The notes beneath the pieces are model-generated. The model was not told the origin of the DNA, searched no databases, and saw nothing but the letters and a program-made list of their open reading frames with translations. From Paenibacillus zeisoli (GTDB lineage Bacteria; Bacillota; Bacilli; Paenibacillales; Paenibacillaceae), in the NCBI RefSeq assembly GCF_003994465.1, contig NZ_RZNX01000007.1, positions 1-64,000 on the forward strand: 64,000 nucleotides of DNA, in the 5' to 3' direction. The translations under genes and the position numbers were made by a program. This document shows, piece after piece, positions 37,717-45,456 of the stretch (its first letter is position 1; each line of letters starts with the position of its first letter).

Positions 37717-37956
37717 TTATAGGTTAGAACGACCCGATAATTGCTGTTCTGCCAATTGCACGAGACGTTTTGTGATGTAGCCCCCAAGGGAACCATTCTC
37801 ACGGGAAGTGTTATCTCCAAGGTAACCATCTTGAGGGATAGTTACACCAAGCTCTTGAGCTGCTTCAAATTTCAATTGTTGCAATGCTTGGTTCGCTTGG
37901 GGAACGATAAGGTTGTTACTGCGACGACTTCCGCCACGGTTGTTTGAACCTGCCAT
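37717..37956 (-). CDS. Alpha/beta-type small acid-soluble spore protein
   Basis: 79 aa, ATG 37956 with AAGGAGG 8 bases upstream. [15 protein letters not shown] contains the FE-A germination-protease cleavage region, and [19 protein letters not shown] the second DNA-binding helix. These proteins coat spore DNA and protect it from UV and heat. The Asn/Gly/Arg-rich N-terminus is usual for Paenibacillaceae forms. Confidence 0.95.
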   Translation of the reverse strand: MAGSNNRGGSRRSNNLIVPQANQALQQLKFEAAQELGVTIPQDGYLGDNTSRENGSLGGYITKRLVQLAEQQLSGRSNL

Positions 37957-38083
37957 GTTTGTCACCTCCTTCGACCTTAGTGATGTTAGTATGGTTTCAG
38001 ACTCATAAAATATGCACAGGAAATCAGAGTATAAGAGGTGGTAAATATTAGAGCAATACGGGGGATTTCATTAAGGAGATAAT

Positions 38084-38118
38084 AAAAAAACGGTAACCGC
38101 AGTAATAGCGGTACCGTC
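38084..38118 (-). terminator. Terminator of the aldose epimerase gene (minus strand)
   Basis: ACGGT-CCGC / GCGG-ACCGT stem followed by seven T on the minus strand. Confidence 0.85.
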
Positions 38119-38132
38119 TTAACGTAGATAGC

Positions 38133-39101
38133 TTAGGAAGGGTATACAATGTCTAGATTCACCTGAAGGGTAAGCTGCTGTTCAGGTTGAAGATCAATAA
38201 GCCCAGTGACCTCGTTAGTCAGATTCAGGTTCGGTGCATTGGGAAGCCAAGTATACGGTTCAATGCAGAAGAATTGATCGGCCTCCCCTTTGGTGTAGAG
38301 AACCCAATGCTTGAAATATTCAGGATCAGCCGAGTAACGAATAGCATATCCGTCTTCACGCTGCAGCAGCGCTTCGGCAGGCTTGCCGCCGACACTGAAC
38401 ATGGTATCAAAATTCGTGCCTTTCAGATTCAGGCCTGTATTCAGACGATCTAATTCGCCTAAAGGAGCCGTTTCACCGGTAGAGACATTCTCTTCATCTA
38501 GCAAGTAGGTCTCCGTTACCGGAAGACGTAAGGTCCAGGCATCGGGCTGTCCATCAAGCAGGAACCATGTATGCAGTCCTAGACCGAATGGGGCGGGCTT
38601 ATCACCCATATGTGTGATTTTGAAAGTTTGGGATAATGAAGCACCCTGCAGTCTCAGGGTCATTTCAAGCTTCAGTGGAACAGGATACTGCCGAATCCAT
38701 TCCGGATCATCAGAGGTCAGGAATTCAGTTGTAATTGCGCAGCCCTCTTCATCTTCTTCAATATCACTGACCCGCCAGCACTGGGTGCGATGGAGTCCGT
38801 GAATATGGTTGTCATTAGCGGTATTACGATCGAATTGATAATGTTGTCCGGCATATTCGAAATGTCCTCTGCGGATTCTACCTGGTGGAATCAGAAGAGG
38901 AATGCCGAAGTGGTAAGGTTTCTGCAGATAAAAATCGAGTTCGTTCTCCTCGGGCCGCCGCAGCACTTCACGCTGCTGCACTTTATCGGTAAGCGCGATA
39001 ACATTATTCCCGAGCCGTGGCAACAGTGTGACTTCAAGTTCGCGGCTATGTAAAATATAGGTGTCGTAGCCGTTCCATTGCCCTTTGGTCACTTTTTTCA
39101 T
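38133..39101 (-). CDS. Aldose 1-epimerase family protein
   Basis: 322 aa from ATG 39101, which follows AAAAGGAGC; the frame upstream has no start signal. Beta-sandwich galactose-mutarotase fold: GIPLLIPPGRIRRGHFEYAG, DNHIHGLHRTQCW with the catalytic-type His, GLGLHTWFLLDG with a second His, and FFCIEPYTWLPNAPN with the Glu general base. Interconverts sugar anomers; the exact sugar is unknown. Confidence 0.88.
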   Translation of the reverse strand: MKKVTKGQWNGYDTYILHSRELEVTLLPRLGNNVIALTDKVQQREVLRRPEENELDFYLQKPYHFGIPLLIPPGRIRRGHFEYAGQHYQFDRNTANDNHIHGLHRTQCWRVSDIEEDEEGCAITTEFLTSDDPEWIRQYPVPLKLEMTLRLQGASLSQTFKITHMGDKPAPFGLGLHTWFLLDGQPDAWTLRLPVTETYLLDEENVSTGETAPLGELDRLNTGLNLKGTNFDTMFSVGGKPAEALLQREDGYAIRYSADPEYFKHWVLYTKGEADQFFCIEPYTWLPNAPNLNLTNEVTGLIDLQPEQQLTLQVNLDIVYPS

Positions 39102-39183
39102 ATCGTTGCTCCTTTTCCCACTATAATCAAAATTCAAAGCTAGACCTATCATAACACTTTTGCTGAGGGACGGAAAATCTGAT

Positions 39184-39212
39184 TTGACAGATTTGGTTAG
39201 GCACATTTAATA
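39184..39212 (+). promoter_or_regulatory. Promoter of the trpS T-box transcript
   Basis: TTGACA and TTAATA with a 17-base spacer, about 20 bases before the leader. Confidence 0.65.
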
Positions 39213-39227
39213 TGGAAACATAAACTT

Positions 39228-39497
39228 GAAAGATATGCAACGCGTTGATGGGGATAAGTAGTCAGGAGATGCCTCCTGCAGAAAGCCGGTGGATGATGCG
39301 AACCGGTGAGGCGGCTTTATGAGGAATGGACCCCGGAGTGACGAAAGGAACGGAGTACGCCTAGTAGGGGCGAATCCCAGTATGTTCGGACGGCATTCCC
39401 CGTTACAGGAATCTAAGGCTGAAGTCCGCTGCAAGGACTTATAGCGAATTAGGGTGGCACCACGGTCTCACGTCCCTTACGGATGTGGGTTTTTTTG
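39228..39497 (+). promoter_or_regulatory. T-box leader (tryptophan specific)
   Basis: Ends with the T-box AGGGTGGCACCACG (39451-39464), which pairs with the uncharged tRNA acceptor end. The Stem I AGTA-box region is GGGGATAAGTAGT. The specifier is read as TGG at 39327-39329 in GGAATGGACC, decoding Trp and matching the downstream gene. An anti-terminator/terminator switch follows. Confidence 0.93.
39467..39496 (+). terminator. T-box-controlled terminator
   Basis: CTCACGTCC / GGATGTGGG (with G-T pairs) followed by seven T. Confidence 0.85.
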
Positions 39498-39528
39498 TGT
39501 TTGAATACATGATAAAGGGGATTTACAG

Positions 39529-40521
39529 ATGAAGAAAAAAATCGTGCTCTCCGGCATTCAACCGAGCGGCAAGCTCACGCTTGGCAACTACATTGGTGCA
39601 ATGCAGAACTTCGTTCAGCTTCAGCACGAATATGATTGTAACTTCATGGTCGTCGACCTTCATGCCATAACAGTGACCCAGGAGCCGGAGGCCCTTCGTG
39701 AGCAGTCCGAGGCTGTGGCTGCTTTGTTCATTGCGGCCGGCATTGATCCGAATAAAGCAAATGTATATATGCAGTCCCATGTTCCGCAGCACGCTCAGCT
39801 CGGCTGGATTATGACCACACTGACTTCAATGGGCGAGCTTGAGCGGATGACCCAGTTCAAGGATAAGTCTTCGGGAAAAGATTCCGTAGGCGCCGGATTG
39901 TTCGTATACCCATCTCTGATGGCTGCGGATATTCTGCTGTATAACGCTGATCTGGTACCTGTTGGCGAGGATCAGAAGCAGCATTTGGAACTTACGCGTG
40001 ATCTGGCAGGCCGGTTCAATCATAGATATGGTGATTTCTTTACCATTCCTGAGCCTTATATCCCTAAAGTGGGCGCACGGGTCATGTCGCTGGACGATGC
40101 ATCTAATAAGATGAGCAAAAGCAATCCGAATGCGGGCAGCTATATCGCGCTGCTGGATTCCCCAGCCGAGATCCGCAAGAAGATCAGCCGGGCTACTACA
40201 GACTCCGGCCGTGAAGTGAAGTATGACCCGGCAAGCAAGCCAGAGGTCAGTAATCTGATCAGCATTTACAGCCAGTGCTCGGGCTTGTCAATAGAAGAGG
40301 TTGAGAAACGCTATGAAGGGCAAATGTATGGACCGTTCAAGAAGGATCTTGCCGAGGTGGTCGTCGCCAAGCTTGAGCCCATTCAAGAACGCTACCGTCA
40401 AATTCGGGAATCCGGTGAAATTACGGATATTCTGCGTCAGGGCGCAGAGCGGGCGGAAGAGTTGGCTGCTAGAACTCTTGCCGAAGTGCAGAAGAGAATG
40501 GGCTTCCTGCCGAAAGCCTAG
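39529..40521 (+). CDS. trpS: Tryptophan-tRNA ligase
   Basis: 330 aa class I synthetase. HIGH-type motif in QPSGKLTLGNYIGAM, KMSKS in DDASNKMSKSNPN, and PVGEDQKQHLELTRDLA of the Trp enzyme. AAGGGG precedes the ATG. Regulated by the tryptophan T-box upstream. Confidence 0.97.
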   Translation: MKKKIVLSGIQPSGKLTLGNYIGAMQNFVQLQHEYDCNFMVVDLHAITVTQEPEALREQSEAVAALFIAAGIDPNKANVYMQSHVPQHAQLGWIMTTLTSMGELERMTQFKDKSSGKDSVGAGLFVYPSLMAADILLYNADLVPVGEDQKQHLELTRDLAGRFNHRYGDFFTIPEPYIPKVGARVMSLDDASNKMSKSNPNAGSYIALLDSPAEIRKKISRATTDSGREVKYDPASKPEVSNLISIYSQCSGLSIEEVEKRYEGQMYGPFKKDLAEVVVAKLEPIQERYRQIRESGEITDILRQGAERAEELAARTLAEVQKRMGFLPKA

Positions 40522-40632
40522 GCCTTTGTGTTTTAAGACAGGCAAGAAATTCAGATGGGCAGCGGCTGAAAGTGCAAGCTTTCCGCGACTGTCTAGCCGT
40601 TCTCCATTCATACTTGAACAGGTTAACTGTCT

Positions 40633-40665
40633 AAGCCGGACTATATGTCCGGCTTCGTCTTTGTT
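40633..40665 (+). terminator. Terminator of trpS
   Basis: AAGCCGGA / TCCGGCTT stem followed by a T-rich stretch. Confidence 0.75.
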
Positions 40666-40716
40666 CCTGTATCGGTGTCACTGAATTGTCATACAATGAC
40701 TTGGATTGTTGGCTAA

Positions 40717-40746
40717 TTGTCAAACACTTGAGCAATTTGATATGAT
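40717..40746 (+). promoter_or_regulatory. Candidate promoter of ctaB
   Basis: TTGTCA and TATGAT separated by 18 bases, about 60 bases before the ctaB start. Confidence 0.5.
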
Positions 40747-40808
40747 AAAGTTTATAGCAGAGGATGAAACGTTGTCCCGCTATGACCAAATAAGGAGGAA
40801 CAATCCGC

Positions 40809-41750
40809 GTGGGTAAACAATATAGCTACACCGCTCCTTCGGATTCCCCAGCAATTGCTATGAGACCATCACCGACCGGCGATACTGCCACATGGAGAGA
40901 TTTTGTAGCGCTGACCAAGCCCGGAATCCTTCGCTCCAATCTGATTGCCGCTTTTGCAGGATTTTGGCTCGCATCCGGTTGGGATTTACAATATGGAAAG
41001 CTTCTTTTGACACTTCTGGGTACAGTTCTTATTATGGCTTCAGCTTGCGTATTCAACAACTATTACGACCGTGAGCTTGATAGCAAGATGGAACGGACTA
41101 AGGGTCGTGCACTTCCTACGGGCAAGCTTGCGCCGGCCGTTGTGCTTTGGTATTCAATTATTTTGGGGATTGCCGGATTTGGCGTACTGTTCGCATTCTC
41201 CGGACTTCTCGCCGGACTTTGCGGCATTGTTGGTTTTGTCGTATATGCAGGGATCTACACCATGTGGCTGAAACGTACTTCGACCTGGAGTACTTCAGTC
41301 GGCGCCGTGTCGGGTGCTGCAGTTCCTGTTATCGGTTACGTTGCCGTGACTGGAAAGATTGACCTGGGAGCGATTCTGTTATTCGCTTTGCTGTTTCTGT
41401 GGCAGCCACCGCACTTCTGGGCCCTTGGCATTCGCCGGGTTGAGGAGTACCGGGCAGCTGGGTTCCCGCTGCTTCCTGTTGTTAAGGGAATTGCAAGAAC
41501 GAAAGTTCAAATGATTCCTTACCTTGCTCTGCTGCTGCCTATTCCGCCGCTTATGTATGCCTATGGATATACAGGCATGTGGTTCTTGATCATCGGCGAG
41601 GCTGTAGCTGTCATGTGGCTGTACATGGCTTTGATGGGCTTCAGCAAGAAGGCGGAGACTGATACCTGGGCAAAGAAAGTATTTCTTTTCTCCATCAGCT
41701 ATCTAATGATTACCCTGCTTGTTATGATTCTGGATACAGTTCATCATTAA
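40809..41750 (+). CDS. ctaB: Protohaem IX farnesyltransferase (haem O synthase)
   Basis: 313 aa UbiA-type membrane prenyltransferase. Adds farnesyl to haem B to make haem O for cytochrome oxidase. First Asp motif NNYYDRELDSKMERTKGRALPTG (shortened here), second region WSTSVGAVSGAAVPVIGY, then WQPPHFWALGIRRVEEY. GTG start after AAGGAGG. Followed by an SCO gene; the haem A synthase ctaA is about 15 kb away. Confidence 0.96.
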   Translation: MGKQYSYTAPSDSPAIAMRPSPTGDTATWRDFVALTKPGILRSNLIAAFAGFWLASGWDLQYGKLLLTLLGTVLIMASACVFNNYYDRELDSKMERTKGRALPTGKLAPAVVLWYSIILGIAGFGVLFAFSGLLAGLCGIVGFVVYAGIYTMWLKRTSTWSTSVGAVSGAAVPVIGYVAVTGKIDLGAILLFALLFLWQPPHFWALGIRRVEEYRAAGFPLLPVVKGIARTKVQMIPYLALLLPIPPLMYAYGYTGMWFLIIGEAVAVMWLYMALMGFSKKAETDTWAKKVFLFSISYLMITLLVMILDTVHH

Positions 41751-41837
41751 GCCGGATATCCGAAGTACCAAGAGAATCCCATGGCAGCATGGGGTTCTTT
41801 TTTTAAGATAATCATCCAAGGAGGAGTGGCTTTAACA

Positions 41838-42431
41838 ATGCTTAGAAAGTACAAATGGACCTGGATCCTGCTTGCCATATGCGTGATTCTGGCAGGATAT
41901 CTTCTAGTTGATACATACAGTAAACCCAAAATTCCAATGATCCGTCCCGTCCAGAATTTCTCCATGGAGAACGTGGACGGGAAGACGGTTACCCTGCAGG
42001 ATACGAACGGAAAGGTACGGCTATTTTATTTCTTCTTCGCGCAGTGCACGGATGTATGCCCGCTGACCACCTTCAAGATGTCGCAGATCCAGAATCTGCT
42101 CAAGAAAGACGGCGTGTTCGGCAAGGACGCCAGCTTTGTATCGATTTCCTTCGATCCCATAAGGGACACCCGTGAGGAGATTAAGAAGTTCGGGGATAAA
42201 TTCGGTGCCGATTACAGCGGCTGGTACTTCCTGCGCGGAGACGAGAAGAAGACGGCCGAATTTGCAATGAATACGTTCCAGTTCATCATTAATAAAGACA
42301 GGGACGGCAACTTCGCGCACTCCGATCTGATTGCACTTGTAGACCGGGAAGGGAATTACCGCAAATTTTATAAAAGTGACGTGAGCGCCGAGGAAATAGC
42401 GGCCGAGGTAGAACGATTAGCTAAAGAATAG
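41838..42431 (+). CDS. SCO1/SenC-family copper chaperone
   Basis: 197 aa. One N-terminal membrane anchor (WTWILLAICVILAGYLLV), then a thioredoxin-fold domain with copper ligands CTDVC and the distal His in NFAHSDLIALV. Delivers copper to, or reduces, the CuA site of cytochrome c oxidase subunit II. AAGGAGGAG lies 12 bases before ATG 41838. It fits beside ctaB as an oxidase assembly pair. Confidence 0.92.
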   Translation: MLRKYKWTWILLAICVILAGYLLVDTYSKPKIPMIRPVQNFSMENVDGKTVTLQDTNGKVRLFYFFFAQCTDVCPLTTFKMSQIQNLLKKDGVFGKDASFVSISFDPIRDTREEIKKFGDKFGADYSGWYFLRGDEKKTAEFAMNTFQFIINKDRDGNFAHSDLIALVDREGNYRKFYKSDVSAEEIAAEVERLAKE

Positions 42432-42461
42432 GGCAAAGAGACAAGTCTCTGGACTTGTCCG

Positions 42462-42806
42462 CTAGAAGCCGGGTGGAGGATATAGAATGTATTCCTCCAG
42501 GCCGGCTTTTTCTAATTGCTGAATGACATATTCATCAGGTGTACCTTCAACGCCGGCGTAGCCCCGGCGGGTGTAGATATGTCCGGCATCCGGAAAGGTG
42601 TCTCTGAGTATGCCGCGGATTCTTTTGCCTGAAGCGTCATTGTCCATGAAAAGATAGGTTTCTTCATCCTTGATCTTCTTGCGGAGTGTCTCGAGCTTCT
42701 GGCTGTTCAGGGTTCCAAAGGTGCATAGAATTTCAACTTCTTCATTCAGCACCCGGCGCAGCTTGCTGCGGTCGTTCTTGCCTTCAACAATGATGTATAC
42801 AGGAAT
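42462..42806 (-). CDS. Toprim-domain protein (YusF-like) with apparent ATT start
   Basis: About 115 aa. VYIIVEGKNDRSKL is the Toprim motif with catalytic-type Glu, and YLFMDNDASGKRIR supplies the DxD. The Toprim Glu lies upstream of every ATG, GTG or TTG in frame: the first normal start is GTG 42752, which would remove it, and a stop stands at 42813-42815. GAGGTGA is placed for ATT 42806 (or ATC 42809). A non-standard start is therefore inferred. Toprim-only proteins are nuclease or primase-like; the role here is unknown. Confidence 0.75.
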   Translation of the reverse strand: MPVYIIVEGKNDRSKLRRVLNEEVEILCTFGTLNSQKLETLRKKIKDEETYLFMDNDASGKRIRGILRDTFPDAGHIYTRRGYAGVEGTPDEYVIQQLEKAGLEEYILYPPPGF

Positions 42807-42928
42807 GATGGCTCACCTCACAGGCTTGGCTTTCCTCTATAGTGTAAACCTAACTTGGTTTTCCATGCAAAATTCAAAGAGACCTGCCTTGAACAGGCAA
42901 GTCTCCTACTGTATAGCAGATCTTAATC

Positions 42929-43054
42929 TTAGAAGAACGGAGTGCGAAGGATGATGACGAGCAAGATGTAGAGAACAAGGATGGTACCTGTAGAAGTCCA
43001 CAATCCCATTCCTGGTCCGACTGGTCCAGGACCGCAGTTACCCGCGTAACTCAT
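42929..43054 (-). CDS. YjcZ-family small sporulation peptide
   Basis: 41 aa: MSYAGNCGPGPVGPGMGLW, then one membrane span TILVLYILLVIILRTPFF. The Gly/Pro head plus LYILLVIIL span is typical of YjcZ/YhzC-type peptides of spore formers. AGGTGA lies upstream. Confidence 0.82.
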   Translation of the reverse strand: MSYAGNCGPGPVGPGMGLWTSTGTILVLYILLVIILRTPFF

Positions 43055-43159
43055 GATTCATTCACCTGCCTTCAAGTGGTTGTTAGTACATAAACAGAGT
43101 ATGATCCTTGCCCTGTAGGGTCTTGTGCATCAGCCTAAACAGAATAAATTTATCTGCCG

Positions 43160-44332
43160 TCATACTACCGTAGTTGGCGTCTTGCCGGTTCCGGTCGGAG
43201 ACTCTGGTTTGGTGCGAAGCGGGGGGACGGTGACGAGTAGAACCATAAGTAAGAGAAAGGCAAGAAAGTAAGGAGAGAAGACGTGACGAATTTGTCCCGC
43301 CACCACCGGACCAAGAAAAGCGCCGAGTGACATGGAGATCGATTGCAGGGAAAAGACAGTCCCCAGTCGCTTGCCGCCGCTTAACTCGATGAAGAGAGAA
43401 GCCATTGCCGGAAAGAGCACACCTTTGGACATGCCAAGAAAGAATAGGGATGCCGCCAGGGGCACATTCCAGGCAGAAGCCATGGAATAGAAAGCCAGCG
43501 CCATTCCAAGCACTCCCGCTGTAGCTCTCACGTAAGGCGAGTATCGGTGCAGAAAGAGCATGCTGAGAGTTACCAGAGCACCTAAACTGAGCAAAGAGAA
43601 GTAAATTCCGGTGTCGAGGATTCCGGAGAGTCCACCGGCCTGCAGGGGAAGCTCGAAGAACAGGATTCCCTGCGCACAGGCAACAAAGAGCGGCAGAAGA
43701 TAAAACCTCATGGGAATAACCCTAAAGCCGGCGTATTCCCTGCCTGCCTCCGGTAATGCCGAGTGTGCTAGCTCTGGACTGCTTCCCTGGCGGTCATGAA
43801 CAATGAAGACCGCAATAATTCCGGTTCCGATCAGGAGCCAACCCAGGGACTGAAAGGTTAAGCCAAAGCCCGCTTTGGCGACCAGGAAAGCACCTGCTGC
43901 CGGGGACACGACTGATGCGAGCGTGTGCATTACGCCATGTCCGGCCATAAGTTTACCCTGCTTGATCCGGTCTTCAGACAGGGAAGCAAGTAGGGCCAGG
44001 CAGGCCGGGGCCAGAAAGGCAAGCACGAAACCGCTCAGTGAGCGAAGCACGAGCAGCTGCCAGGGGGCAGTGACATGAGCCTGAATCAGCAGGATGATCC
44101 CGGCTGAGATCAAGCTGAAGATGAGATAGCGGCGGCTGCCATGTTTGTCCACACCTCGGCCTGCAAGCAGATTGCCCGGCAGATGGGTGATGGAGTAGAT
44201 CCCCATCATCCACCCGATGAAAGTGGGGGCGGCCCCTAGTGACAGAGCGAACGGTGTGAGAATCGGATACTGGGCGTGCAGGTCAAAAAAAGCGATGAAC
44301 ATAAAAAAATAGAGCCAAAATGCGATCTTCAT
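43160..44332 (-). CDS. Major facilitator superfamily transporter
   Basis: 390 aa, about 12 membrane spans. ATG 44332 sits 6 bases after GAGGAGGG. GRGVDKHGSRRYLI is the loop 2-3 signature and RSLSGFVLAFLAPACLALLAS resembles the fifth helix of drug/H+ antiporters (shortened here). Probably an exporter of unknown substrate. Its upstream region begins directly with the palindromic repeat array. Confidence 0.85.
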   Translation of the reverse strand: MKIAFWLYFFMFIAFFDLHAQYPILTPFALSLGAAPTFIGWMMGIYSITHLPGNLLAGRGVDKHGSRRYLIFSLISAGIILLIQAHVTAPWQLLVLRSLSGFVLAFLAPACLALLASLSEDRIKQGKLMAGHGVMHTLASVVSPAAGAFLVAKAGFGLTFQSLGWLLIGTGIIAVFIVHDRQGSSPELAHSALPEAGREYAGFRVIPMRFYLLPLFVACAQGILFFELPLQAGGLSGILDTGIYFSLLSLGALVTLSMLFLHRYSPYVRATAGVLGMALAFYSMASAWNVPLAASLFFLGMSKGVLFPAMASLFIELSGGKRLGTVFSLQSISMSLGAFLGPVVAGQIRHVFSPYFLAFLLLMVLLVTVPPLRTKPESPTGTGKTPTTVV

Positions 44333-44346
44333 ACCGTCCCTCCTCA

Positions 44347-44460
44347 AAGTTTTACGAAGTAAAACTACTTCGAAAGCACAAGCTTAAGTTTTTACGAAGT
44401 AAAACTACTTCGAAAGCATAAGCTTAAGTTTTACGAAGTAAAACTCGCTTCGAAAGCATA
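44347..44460. repeat. Palindromic ~39-bp units 1-3
   Basis: Three direct copies (44347-44385, 44386-44425, 44426-44460). Each starts AAGTTTTACGAAGTAAAACT, whose AGTTTTAC / GTAAAACT arms form a hairpin, then CTTCGAAAG (palindrome) and GCATAAGCTT. The third ends early at GCATA, where the next element begins. The array lies in the 5' region of the MFS gene. Confidence 0.92.
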
Positions 44461-44645
44461 TATAAGTTGAATTTAAGATTACTTATAGGCAAGAGTGTGA
44501 AATGATTCTGGAGAAGCGCAGCGTTCGCCTTTGTTCTCAGACTTCTACCTATAAAATTCAATTAAGAAGTCTGAGAACAACAGCGATCGTAAGAACATTT
44601 CATACGGCTGGCTAGTACGTAACTCAATATTTGAACTTATATAGC
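44459..44645. mobile_element. Dispersed hairpin element, copy 2 (complete, MITE-like)
   Basis: About 186 bp with terminal inverted repeats TATATAAGTT / AACTTATATA and apparent TA flanks. The core TTGTTCTCAGACTTCT pairs perfectly with AGAAGTCTGAGAACAA and is extended by GAAATGATTCT / AGAACATTTC. No coding frame. It interrupts the palindromic unit array. Confidence 0.8.
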
Positions 44646-44647
44646 TT

Positions 44648-44721
44648 AAGTTTTACGAAGTAAAACTATTTCGAAAGCATAAGCTTAAGTTTTGCGAAGT
44701 AAAACTCGCTTCGGAAGCATA
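44648..44721. repeat. Palindromic ~39-bp units 4-5
   Basis: Two more units of the same array (44648-44686, 44687-44721). The last, like unit 3, carries the CTCGCTTCG variant and ends at GCATA. Confidence 0.92.
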
Positions 44722-44767
44722 TAAGTTGAATTTAAGAATTACTTATAGGCAAGAGTGTGAAATGATT
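44719..44767. repeat. Dispersed hairpin element, copy 3 (5' part only)
   Basis: ATATAAGTTGAATTTAAGAA, then ACTTATAGGCAAGAGTGTGA and AATGATT match the 5' ends at 9377 and 44459. The sequence then diverges, so the element is truncated. Confidence 0.85.
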
Positions 44768-44866
44768 AGTTCAGTCCCTATACTTGTACGTTCAGCGGGA
44801 CGAACTTATGCTATTTTTAACATATTTCCTTAAATTCACTGGGTAGAACCCCCTCAGGGGGTTAGG

Positions 44867-44896
44867 CTGACATCCCATATGGCCATCATGTATAAT
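44867..44896 (+). promoter_or_regulatory. Candidate promoter of the 44,965 gene
   Basis: CTGACA and TATAAT separated by 18 bases. A short palindrome AACCCCCTCAGGGGGTT lies just upstream (44848-44864) and could be an operator or a terminator of the repeat region. Confidence 0.45.
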
Positions 44897-44964
44897 AAAT
44901 AGAGCAACTTGGCGTTTGCCGGTAAGGCTCCACAAAATGACGAAATTAGGAGTGTATAAATAGG

Positions 44965-45405
44965 ATGGACGTGCAAGTGTGGATTGATTTTTTTAAGCAA
45001 AATTGGCTCGTGTTCGTAATTGCACTGGTCGCTTTGCTGCTGATTGTGAATTTAGTCAAGACTGTGGTCAAGTGGGGGCTGATTCTGGTTATCGTGGCCT
45101 TCCTGGTCATTTACAGTGGAATCTCGCTTAAGGATCTGGGACAGGTGGCTTCTACACTTACCACGCAAACTACGGATGCGGTGAAGAGTGAAGCTATCAA
45201 GATGATGACAACTGAAGCCAAGGAAGCCAAGTTCACGAACAATCCGGATGGATCGTATGTGATCAAGTCGCCCAATCTGGAAGTCACCGGGAAGCCGGAC
45301 AGCGATAAAGTAAAAGTTACATTCCGGGACGTATCTCTCGGCGAATGGAGCCGAAGTGATGCACTTAATGCTTTCATTCAAGAAGCTAAAAGGAACTCAA
45401 AATAG
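44965..45405 (+). CDS. Hypothetical membrane protein with soluble tail
   Basis: 146 aa. Two adjacent membrane spans (WLVFVIALVALLLIVNLV and WGLILVIVAFLVIYSGI), then a ~90-residue external or cytosolic domain rich in Thr/Ser/Lys (YVIKSPNLEVTGKPDSDKVKV). No family recognised. It stands 51 bases before the transglutaminase gene on the same strand, probably one operon. Confidence 0.75.
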   Translation: MDVQVWIDFFKQNWLVFVIALVALLLIVNLVKTVVKWGLILVIVAFLVIYSGISLKDLGQVASTLTTQTTDAVKSEAIKMMTTEAKEAKFTNNPDGSYVIKSPNLEVTGKPDSDKVKVTFRDVSLGEWSRSDALNAFIQEAKRNSK

Positions 45406-45456
45406 CACCCACCATTTTGAGTCCTAGCGATCGATCAAGAGAGGGGTTTGCGGAAC

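Noticed and set aside
44347-44721. CRISPR array
   Set aside because: The units are directly adjacent with no unique spacers between them, so this is a tandem palindromic repeat and not a CRISPR.
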